A DNA stretch of 42,009 nucleotides from Pseudomonadota bacterium (lineage in GTDB: Bacteria; Pseudomonadota; Gammaproteobacteria; Burkholderiales; JABEVD01): the NCBI GenBank assembly GCA_021848705.1, contig JAJZTT010000005.1, positions 1 through 42,009 of the forward strand, written 5' to 3'. The position numbers were made by a program, and so were the translations under genes. Below are positions 35,884 to 42,009 of this stretch, piece by piece. Numbering within the stretch: the stretch's first letter is position 1; each line of letters starts with the position of its first letter. The notes beneath the pieces are model-generated. The model was not told the DNA's origin. It worked only from the letters and a program-made list of their open reading frames with translations, and made no database searches.

Positions 35884-37806
35884 GTGATCAGGCAACTGAA
35901 GAATCTATTGTTCATCTTCTGCATGGCTGCGATTCTGGCTCATGCCGAGGATGACGAGGTCACGCTGAATTTCGTCAATGCGGACGTCATCTCCGTGATC
36001 AAGGCGGTCGGCAAGATCACCGGAAGGAATTTCCTCATCGATCCAAGGGTAAGAGGGTCGATCAACATCGTTTCCTCCAGGCCTGTATCCCGCTCCCTGA
36101 TTTATCCGATCCTGTTGTCTGCCTTGCGACTGCAGGGTTATGCTGCGGTCGAATCCAACGGGGTGACCAAGATCCTTCCCGAGGCCGATGCAAAACAGAA
36201 TTCCGGGACCGTATTCCTGGAGCGCAACCCCGCGCACGGCGGGGAACTCGTCACACAGGTCTACGCCTTGAAGAACCAGTCGGCGAGCCAGCTTCTTCCC
36301 GTCCTGCGGCCGTTGATCGCCCCCAACAATGCGATCAGCGCCTATCCCAACGGCAACACCCTGGTGATTACGGACTATTCCGACAACCTGAAGCGCATCG
36401 ACAGCATCCTCGATGCAATTGACCAGTCAGGCGGGCCTGAAGTCGTGCCCCTGCTTCACGCCTCGGCCTTCGATCTTGCCCAGACTGTCAACAAGCTGAT
36501 GAACGATGGCGTTGTCGATGCCGGTCAGCGGATCTCTGCGGTGGCGGATCCCAGAACGAACAGCCTGCTGCTGAAATCGGGAAGCCCCGCCATGATCAAC
36601 ATGGCGAGAAATCTTGCGATAAAACTCGACGGCCAGACAGGCGAAACAGGCAACATGCATGTCGTCTATCTCAGGAATGCCACGGCTTCCAGTCTGGCAA
36701 AAACCCTCAGCGGGGTGCTTGGCGGCCAGGCACCTGCGTCTTCCGCTTCTCCCGGGCAACCTGCATCGGCGGTTTCTTCCGGCAAGGGCAGCATGATCGA
36801 GGCGGACCAGGATGCCAATGCGCTCATCATCACTGCGCCGGAAGCGGTCTACAACAACCTTCGTGCAGTGATCGACAAGCTGGATGTAAGGCAGGCGGAA
36901 ATCTATGTCGAAGCGATGGTTGCCGAGGTCAGTGCGGACAGGGCTGCCGAATTTGGTATCCAGTGGCAGTACCTGAACGGGGTCAATGGATCAACGGCGA
37001 ACATCATCGGCGGTACCAATTTCGGCACGCCCGGAGGTGGAGCGAACATCATCAGCAATGCAACCAACCTCGGGACGATCGGACAAGGCCTCAACATCGG
37101 CGTCATCAAGGGTCAGGTCAACATACCCGGTGTGGGCCAAATATTGAACCTCGGGCTGCTGGCCAGAGCCTTGCAAACCGATGCCAATGCGAACATTCTC
37201 TCCACCCCGAACCTGCTGACCCTGGACAACGAGGAGGCGAAGATCGTCGTAGGCCAGAACGTTCCCTTCGTGACCGGTTCCTACGCGCAGACTGGCGCGG
37301 CCACGACAGCCACTCCATTCACCACCTATCAGCGCCAGGATGTCGGGCTGATGTTGAAGATCAAGCCGCAGATCTCGGCGGGCAATATCGTCAGGCTGAA
37401 GATCTACCAGGAAGTTTCCAGTGTCGATCCGACCACGCTGAACAATCCTGCCGGTCCTACCACCAACAAGCGCTCGATCGATTCGATGGTCGTGGTCGAT
37501 GACGGTCAGATCATCGTTCTGGGAGGATTGATCCAGGATTCCATTTCGGACAACGTGAGCAAGGTTCCGGTTCTCGGGGATCTCCCGTTTCTGGGTAACT
37601 TGTTCAGCTACCGCTCGCGTACCCATAACAAAACCAATCTCATGGTATTCCTGTGCCCGCATATCTTGCGCAATGCAAAGTCCTATGAAGGGTTGACTTC
37701 CGAGCGCTATGACTATATCAGCGGGGCTGAAAGAAAGTCTCAACCGGCGCCAAGTTTTTTGATGCCCGACATTCGCACGCCTGTCCTGCCCCCCCTGAAA
37801 AAATGA
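35884..37806 (+). CDS. gspD: Type II secretion secretin
   Basis: A 640-residue outer membrane secretin. A signal peptide is followed by periplasmic N0-N3 domains (VTLNFVNADVISVIKAVGKI, LVTQVYALKNQSASQLLPVL, MHVVYLRNATASSLAKTL) and the secretin domain (ILSTPNLLTLDNEEAKIVVG, VPVLGDLPFLGNLF). No pilotin gene (gspS) is seen. Starts with GTG 35884, 36 bases after gspC. Confidence 0.96.
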   Translation: MIRQLKNLLFIFCMAAILAHAEDDEVTLNFVNADVISVIKAVGKITGRNFLIDPRVRGSINIVSSRPVSRSLIYPILLSALRLQGYAAVESNGVTKILPEADAKQNSGTVFLERNPAHGGELVTQVYALKNQSASQLLPVLRPLIAPNNAISAYPNGNTLVITDYSDNLKRIDSILDAIDQSGGPEVVPLLHASAFDLAQTVNKLMNDGVVDAGQRISAVADPRTNSLLLKSGSPAMINMARNLAIKLDGQTGETGNMHVVYLRNATASSLAKTLSGVLGGQAPASSASPGQPASAVSSGKGSMIEADQDANALIITAPEAVYNNLRAVIDKLDVRQAEIYVEAMVAEVSADRAAEFGIQWQYLNGVNGSTANIIGGTNFGTPGGGANIISNATNLGTIGQGLNIGVIKGQVNIPGVGQILNLGLLARALQTDANANILSTPNLLTLDNEEAKIVVGQNVPFVTGSYAQTGAATTATPFTTYQRQDVGLMLKIKPQISAGNIVRLKIYQEVSSVDPTTLNNPAGPTTNKRSIDSMVVVDDGQIIVLGGLIQDSISDNVSKVPVLGDLPFLGNLFSYRSRTHNKTNLMVFLCPHILRNAKSYEGLTSERYDYISGAERKSQPAPSFLMPDIRTPVLPPLKK

Positions 37807-37810
37807 AGCC

Positions 37811-39202
37811 ATGCAGGCCAAGAAGCTGATCCCCTATTCCTTTGCCCAGGCGAAGGGGGTTTTCGTTTCCAGCCTGGAGGATGGTCATGCCGAAATCTGC
37901 GTGAGGGATGGAGCCGGGATCGATGCGCTTGCCGAGGCGAGGCGCTCGCTGGGCATTCCCGTCCGTGCAACGCTCCTGGACGAGAAATCGTTTGACCAGA
38001 AACTTTCCGAAGTTTATTCCCAGGCCGATTCAGCCGCCCTCGACGATTTCGAGCAGCATATCGATCTTTCAAGAATGATCGAGGAAATGCCCAGGATCGA
38101 GGATCTCCTGGAGACGGAAGGAGACGCACCCGTCATCAGGATGATCAATGCGCTCCTCACACAGGCGCTCAGGGAGAACGCATCCGATATCCACATCGAA
38201 ATCTTCGAAAACCGCTCGGTCGTCAGGTTCAGGCTGGACGGCACCTTGCGCGACATCGTCGAACCGCATCGCGCCCTGCACGCCGCCCTGGTCTCCAGGA
38301 TCAAGATCATGGCGCAGCTCGACATTGCCGAAAAAAGGCTGCCCCAGGACGGCAGGATCGCTCTGAGGATCGCCGGAAAACCTGTCGACGTCCGCGTGTC
38401 GACCCTGCCGACCGGGCACGGCGAGCGTGTCGTCATGCGTTTGCTCGACAAGGAGGCGGGCAGGCTCGATCTGTCCAGGCTTGGAATGAGCGATGAGACG
38501 CTTTTCGGGGTGAATGGATTGATCAATCAGCCCCACGGCATCTTTCTCGTTACCGGCCCCACCGGATCGGGCAAGACGACGACTTTGTATGCAGCGCTTT
38601 CCAGAATCGATTCCCTGGCGATGAACATCATGACGGTCGAAGACCCGATTGAATACGATCTCGACGGCATCGGTCAGACCCAGGTCAACCCGAGGATTGA
38701 CATGAGTTTTGCCAAGGCGCTGCGCGCCATCCTCAGGCAGGATCCGGACGTCATCATGATCGGTGAAATCAGGGACCTGGAGACAGCCCAAATCGCCGTG
38801 CAGGCCAGCCTCACCGGGCACCTGGTTCTGGCCACCCTGCACACCAATGATGCGGCGAGCGCGGTCACCCGGCTGATCGACATGGGCATAGAACCTTTCC
38901 TGCTCGCTTCCAGCCTGATCGGAGTGCTCGCGCAAAGGCTGGTGCGCAGGCTGTGCAAGGCATGTGGCGGTTCAGGCTGCAGGTCCTGCGAAATGAGCGG
39001 TTACAAGGGCAGGACAGGCATCTACGAACTGATCACTGTCGATGAAGAATTGCGTCGATTCATCCACGACGCATCGTCCGAACAGGACATCCGTTCGCAT
39101 GCGGAGGCTTCCGGCATGAAGAGCCTGAGGCAGGATGGCATGCGCTGGGTGGAGAGCGGGGAAACCTCGCTGGAGGAGTTGCTGCGAGTGACGAAGGACT
39201 GA
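37811..39202 (+). CDS. gspE: Type II secretion ATPase E
   Basis: A 463-residue cytoplasmic ATPase. It has N1E/N2E regions, Walker A GPTGSGKT (249-256), the Asp box (MTVEDPIEYDLDGIGQTQVN), Walker B (QDPDVIMIGEIRDLETAQIA) and the His box (TGHLVLATLHTND). The zinc-binding part is shortened: Cys382, Cys385, Cys390, Cys393 with only four residues between the pairs, in place of the usual 25-30. Starts two to five bases after gspD. Confidence 0.96.
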   Translation: MQAKKLIPYSFAQAKGVFVSSLEDGHAEICVRDGAGIDALAEARRSLGIPVRATLLDEKSFDQKLSEVYSQADSAALDDFEQHIDLSRMIEEMPRIEDLLETEGDAPVIRMINALLTQALRENASDIHIEIFENRSVVRFRLDGTLRDIVEPHRALHAALVSRIKIMAQLDIAEKRLPQDGRIALRIAGKPVDVRVSTLPTGHGERVVMRLLDKEAGRLDLSRLGMSDETLFGVNGLINQPHGIFLVTGPTGSGKTTTLYAALSRIDSLAMNIMTVEDPIEYDLDGIGQTQVNPRIDMSFAKALRAILRQDPDVIMIGEIRDLETAQIAVQASLTGHLVLATLHTNDAASAVTRLIDMGIEPFLLASSLIGVLAQRLVRRLCKACGGSGCRSCEMSGYKGRTGIYELITVDEELRRFIHDASSEQDIRSHAEASGMKSLRQDGMRWVESGETSLEELLRVTKD

Positions 39203-39205
39203 TGC

Positions 39206-40414
39206 ATGGCCGCTTTCAGGTATGAGGCCGTCGACAGGAATGGGCGTGTTTCCAGGGGGGTGGTCGAAGTGGACACGGCGCGCCAGGCGAGAGCCCATTT
39301 GAGGTCGATGGGGCTCGTTCCTGTCCAGGTCCATCCCGTTTCGGAGGAGGGGGCGTCCGGAGGTACATTTCTGAAGAAACGGTTCTCCTCCGCCCAGTTG
39401 AGCCTTTTCACAAGACAGTTTTCGACGCTTCTCGCAGCCGGGCTCACCGTGGAGGCTGCGCTGAATACGCTGGTCGAACAGGCCGATGGCGATTATGCGA
39501 GACAGGTTGTCGCGGGAGTCAGGGCTGAAGTATTGTCGGGCCAGACACTGGCCCGTGCGCTCGGAAAATACGGAAAGGCTTTTCCGGAAATTTATCGGGC
39601 ACTTGTTCATGCAGGCGAGGAATCGGGTGAACTCGGCGAAGTCATGCTGAGGCTCGCCGATTATGTCGAGAGCCGCAATGCCCTTCGTCAGAAGGTGATG
39701 CTGGCCTTTCTCTATCCGGTCGCGGTCACGCTCGTTGCGATTTCTGTGATCACAGGTCTTCTGGTTTATGTCGTACCCCAGATCATCGGGGTGTTCAGGC
39801 AAAGCCACCAGTCACTTCCCTTTCTGACGCAAGCGCTCATCGCATCGAGCGATTTTATGAGGGCCACGGGCTGGTACTGGCTCGCATCGCTTGCATCGGG
39901 GATATGGGTTTTCAGCCGTGCGCTCCGTAATGAGGAACTGCGTTACCGCTGGCACGGCTTCCTTCTCAAGCTGCCCGTCGCGGGCAATCTCATCAGGGGG
40001 CTGAACACGGCCAGATTCGCCAACACTCTTTCAATACTGGTCGGCAGTGGCGTACCGCTCATCAAGGCGCTTCAGGCCGGCTCCATGGTGGTAACGAACC
40101 TGCAGTTGCGAGCTTCCATCGAGCATTCAGTGGATCTGGTGAGGGAAGGCATTTCGCTGAGCCGTGCGCTTTCGGAGGGAAAAAAATTCCCACCCATGCT
40201 CATCCATCTGATCGCGAGCGGCGAATCAAGCGGAAGGCTCGCGCCCATGCTCGATCGGGCGAGCCGTCAACAGGAGCTTGAGATGGAGGGGAGGACGGCA
40301 TGGCTTACAGGTCTGATGGAGCCCATACTCATCGTGGCGATGGGCGGCATTGTCCTCCTGATCGTGCTTGCAATCATGCTTCCCATCATCGGGATGAATC
40401 AGCTGGTGCGCTAG
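39206..40414 (+). CDS. gspF: Type II secretion platform protein F
   Basis: A 402-residue polytopic inner membrane protein with two homologous halves of the GspF fold: LSLFTRQFSTLLAAGLTVEA with AGEESGELGEVMLRLADYVE, and LNTARFANTLSILVGSGVPL with IASGESSGRLAPMLDRASRQ. Three hydrophobic helices. Last gene of gspCDEF. Confidence 0.96.
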   Translation: MAAFRYEAVDRNGRVSRGVVEVDTARQARAHLRSMGLVPVQVHPVSEEGASGGTFLKKRFSSAQLSLFTRQFSTLLAAGLTVEAALNTLVEQADGDYARQVVAGVRAEVLSGQTLARALGKYGKAFPEIYRALVHAGEESGELGEVMLRLADYVESRNALRQKVMLAFLYPVAVTLVAISVITGLLVYVVPQIIGVFRQSHQSLPFLTQALIASSDFMRATGWYWLASLASGIWVFSRALRNEELRYRWHGFLLKLPVAGNLIRGLNTARFANTLSILVGSGVPLIKALQAGSMVVTNLQLRASIEHSVDLVREGISLSRALSEGKKFPPMLIHLIASGESSGRLAPMLDRASRQQELEMEGRTAWLTGLMEPILIVAMGGIVLLIVLAIMLPIIGMNQLVR

Positions 40415-40431
40415 CGCCTGCCGGGACGGCC

Positions 40432-40444
40432 GGGATTGAATCCC
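40432..40444. terminator. Hairpin GGGATT-G-AATCCC after gspF
   Basis: A 6-base stem (extended by flanking GC) 18 bases after the gspF stop, no T-run. It matches closely the hairpin at 29598-29613, at the other end of the secretion locus, and could serve both gspF and the remnant gene on the minus strand. Confidence 0.35.
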
Positions 40445-40456
40445 CGGGGAGCCCTT

Positions 40457-40630
40457 TCAGGCCGGTTCGTCCAGCATCCATTCGTAGATTTTTCAAGGTT
40501 TCGGGTACGGCGCGCCGTGTCGAAATGCGGCATGGTGTTGCGGTTCTTCGCGATCGTTTTCCGCACGGATGCGAGCTTCTCCGCGATGCGAAGGTCCTGC
40601 CGCTCCATGATCCGCTCTTGCCCATCGGAA
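40457..40630 (-). pseudogene. C-terminal remnant of an OGT/SPINDLY-type TPR glycosyltransferase, frameshifted
   Basis: The minus strand reads LRIAEKLASVRKTIAKNRNT, MPHFDTARRTRNLEK, which matches the end of bacterial SPINDLY/OGT-type proteins (LA..R..L..NR...PLFDT.RF...LE). At a run of five A in front of 40489 the frame breaks: with one more A the sequence continues LEKIYEWMLDEPA and stops, the expected LE..Y..M ending. Upstream of about 40630 no further coding sequence of the family is seen, so only the last about 55 codons remain. This remnant and the promoter of the next gene are all I find in 40415-40789. Confidence 0.68.
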
Positions 40631-40723
40631 ATCGGAGTCCATATTGAAAGGTTGCAACAAACCCTGTTGGAACTGGAATGAATCCAGAATATCGGCCCCG
40701 GTTCACTGGAATTCAAGTCCTGG

Positions 40724-40752
40724 TGGAAAACGTTCCCCATAATCCCTATAAT
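40724..40752 (+). promoter_or_regulatory. Promoter of the DUF883-yqjE-yqjK-like operon
   Basis: TGGAAA, 17 bases, perfect TATAAT (40747-40752), about 38 bases before the start at 40790. Confidence 0.55.
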
Positions 40753-40789
40753 GAAATCGAGAGCAGTAAAACAATGCAGGGATACCGCC

Positions 40790-41095
40790 ATGAACACGAC
40801 AGAATCAAAAGAAAAACTGATTGCCGATTTCAAGGTCGTCGTTGCCGACGCAGAGGCGCTGCTTCAGGCCACGGCGAGCGAAACCGGCGAAAAGCTGGGT
40901 GAAGCTCGCACAAAACTCGAGAAGAGGCTGGAGGAAGCCAGAGGCCGGCTCAGGGAAGCGGAGGGCGTGCTTCGCGACAAGGGCAAGGAAGCGGCCGATG
41001 CGGCCGACGGCTTCGTGAGGGAAAATCCCTGGAAATCCGTGGGGATCGCTGCGGGTTTCGGCCTCGTCATCGGCATGCTGATCGGGCGTCGCTGA
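40790..41095 (+). CDS. DUF883 family protein (ElaB/YqjD-like)
   Basis: A 101-residue tail-anchored protein: an amphipathic coiled coil (LGEARTKLEKRLEEARGRLR) followed by the conserved C-terminal motif FVRENPWKSVGIAAGFGLVI and one membrane helix ending in RR. Relatives (ElaB, YqjD) associate with ribosomes at the inner membrane in stationary phase. Followed by YqjE-like and YqjK-like genes, the usual three-gene set. An upstream in-frame ATG at 40751 lies within the -10 box and is rejected. Confidence 0.92.
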   Translation: MNTTESKEKLIADFKVVVADAEALLQATASETGEKLGEARTKLEKRLEEARGRLREAEGVLRDKGKEAADAADGFVRENPWKSVGIAAGFGLVIGMLIGRR

Positions 41096-41100
41096 AATCC

Positions 41101-41466
41101 ATGGGGGGGGGCGGCCTTCTTTCCTCGCTGAAGAGGCTGCTTGCAACCTCCATCGGCATTGCGAAAACCAGGGCGGAACTCCTTTCGGTCGAATTCGGGG
41201 AGGAGGTCGCACGGCTTTCCAGGCTTTTCCTTCTGGCCGTGCTTTCGCTTTTCTTTCTCGGACTCTCTGTCGTGTTGTTTTCGGTCCTGATCGTGGTGGC
41301 ATTCTGGGACGAAAACCGGCTTCTTGCACTCGGAATGCTGGGAATGCTCTTCGCATCTTCGGGCGCATTCGCGGGTTTCCTTTTCCTTGCAAAGGCGAAG
41401 GAAAAGCCTGCGCTCTTCTCGCAGAGCCTCTACGAGCTCTCGAAGGATCTGAAAGAGCTGGAATGA
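41101..41466 (+). CDS. YqjE-like / phage holin family 3_6 membrane protein
   Basis: A 121-residue protein with two hydrophobic helices (LFLLAVLSLFFLGLSVVLFS and LGMLGMLFASSGAFAGFLFL), preceded by an N-terminal amphipathic part (LLSSLKRLLATSIGIAKTRA, ELLSVEFGEEVARLSRL). Nine consecutive G follow the start codon (41103-41111). Overlaps the next gene by four bases. The exact start is uncertain because of the G-run. Confidence 0.85.
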   Translation: MGGGGLLSSLKRLLATSIGIAKTRAELLSVEFGEEVARLSRLFLLAVLSLFFLGLSVVLFSVLIVVAFWDENRLLALGMLGMLFASSGAFAGFLFLAKAKEKPALFSQSLYELSKDLKELE

Positions 41467-41750
41467 ATTCCGCCGAACTCGCAAGACGCAGGGAAGAACT
41501 CGTCGCAAGGTGCGCGAGGCAGCGGGAAGAATTCGCCCGAGATACGGCGGCGCTGAAGGCTCCCCTCGCGGTTGCGGACAGGGGGATGGATTTCGTGCGC
41601 TATCTTGCCGGGCATCCCGTGATTCCCGCCGCAACTGCCGCCGCATTCGTCCTCTTTCGTCCGGCCCGAGCCATCCGCTGGATGAGGCGCGGCTGGTTTT
41701 TCTGGCGCATCTACAGAAATGCACGGGAAATGCTGCTCGGCGATTCCTGA
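41463..41750 (+). CDS. YqjK-like protein
   Basis: A 95-residue protein: basic N-terminal helix (RRREELVARCARQREEFARD), one hydrophobic segment (IPAATAAAFVLFRP), and a basic C-terminus with RAIRWMRRGWFFWRIYRN. Matches the YqjK type that goes with YqjD and YqjE. ATGA overlap with the preceding gene. Confidence 0.8.
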   Translation: MNSAELARRREELVARCARQREEFARDTAALKAPLAVADRGMDFVRYLAGHPVIPAATAAAFVLFRPARAIRWMRRGWFFWRIYRNAREMLLGDS

Positions 41751-41772
41751 GCGAAACCATGGAAAATTTTAA

Positions 41773-42009
41773 TTGAAATACAGGGATCTAAGGGATTTCG
41801 TCAGTCAGCTCGAAGCGCGCGGGGAATTGAAACGCGTCGGAAGGGAAGTCGATCCGGAGCTCGAAATGACCGAAATCTGCGACCGGGTGTTGCGAAATGG
41901 CGGACCGGCGATTCTTTTCGAAAATCCGAAAGGTTCGAGAATTCCGGTTCTCGCCAACCTGTTCGGCACGCCAGAGCGGGTAGCGCTCGGCATGGGGGAG
42001 GAGAACGTG
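41773..42009 (+). CDS. ubiD: UbiD family decarboxylase (partial, N-terminus only)
   Basis: The first 79 residues of a 3-polyprenyl-4-hydroxybenzoate decarboxylase of ubiquinone synthesis, a prenylated-FMN enzyme. The N-terminus [40 protein letters not shown] and [20 protein letters not shown] is diagnostic. The start is TTG 41773, the only one giving the conserved first residues. The gene runs off the right edge. Confidence 0.93.
   Translation, partial: MKYRDLRDFVSQLEARGELKRVGREVDPELEMTEICDRVLRNGGPAILFENPKGSRIPVLANLFGTPERVALGMGEENV

Noticed and set aside
40633-40833. Upstream part of the minus-strand frame containing the OGT remnant
   Set aside because: Residues there match no part of the glycosyltransferase family and overlap the promoter and start of the DUF883 gene.
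41101-41466. Phage origin for the holin-like gene
   Set aside because: The gene belongs to the DUF883-YqjE-YqjK chromosomal set; no other phage genes are near.
1-42009. tRNA genes, CRISPR arrays, insertion sequences, prophage genes
   Set aside because: I looked for T-loop signatures, regular repeats, transposase motifs and terminal inverted repeats and saw none; a covariance-model search was not possible here.

Overview
The window looks like chromosomal DNA of a betaproteobacterium of moderately high G+C. The pointers are a CysB-type regulator beside a sulfite reductase-cysH-cysD-cysN cluster that uses an APS reductase (no cysC or cysJ seen), the run ribF-ileS-lspA-ispH, a twelve-gene type II secretion locus (gspC to gspN) and a ubiD gene starting with the typical [10 protein letters not shown] cannot name the genus from sequence alone; Nitrosomonadales-like is a guess. 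I see no phage, insertion sequence, CRISPR array, rRNA or tRNA.

Layout. 1-1810 (minus): a MarR regulator followed by an RND-type outer membrane efflux lipoprotein that runs off the left edge. 1929-9127: a mixed stretch with an FAD/NAD oxidoreductase, a PAS-GGDEF-EAL c-di-GMP protein, a YjdM zinc-ribbon protein, a DipZ-like CcdA-thioredoxin fusion, three small unknown proteins, and decayed pieces of a response regulator (about 3946-4056) and of chemotaxis genes (CheR-TPR and a CheW-like domain, 8650-9127). 9265-11196: a FapA/DUF342 protein. 11197-17869: sulfur assimilation, with cysB divergent from a TSUP exporter-cysI-cysH-cysD-cysN operon joined by overlapping stops and starts. 17880-22983: ribF-ileS-lspA-ispH, also tightly packed.

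23081-29538: an accessory-looking region holding a LuxR-type regulator behind a large palindrome, a PglL/Wzy-type O-oligosaccharyltransferase or O-antigen ligase, and on the other strand a serine/threonine-rich lipoprotein and a beta-barrel outer membrane protein. The lipoprotein promoter has a palindrome centred near -42. Next to it lies the type II secretion locus, split into divergent gspCDEF (plus) and gspGHIJKLMN (minus, ending in a translationally coupled DUF1624 membrane protein). Similar GGGATT/AATCCC hairpins sit at both outer ends of this locus. 40457-40630 carries the frameshifted C-terminal end of an OGT/SPINDLY-type glycosyltransferase. The right end has a three-gene envelope-stress-like set (DUF883/ElaB, YqjE-like, YqjK-like) and the start of ubiD.

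The most interesting points are: the sulfite reductase in which both halves keep a full four-cysteine siroheme/Fe-S motif and which carries an extra C-terminal domain; the lipoprotein/outer membrane protein pair with its activator-type promoter and an intercistronic terminator; and at least three independent gene remnants of signalling and glycosylation genes, which suggest ongoing loss of chemotaxis and glycosyltransferase functions.
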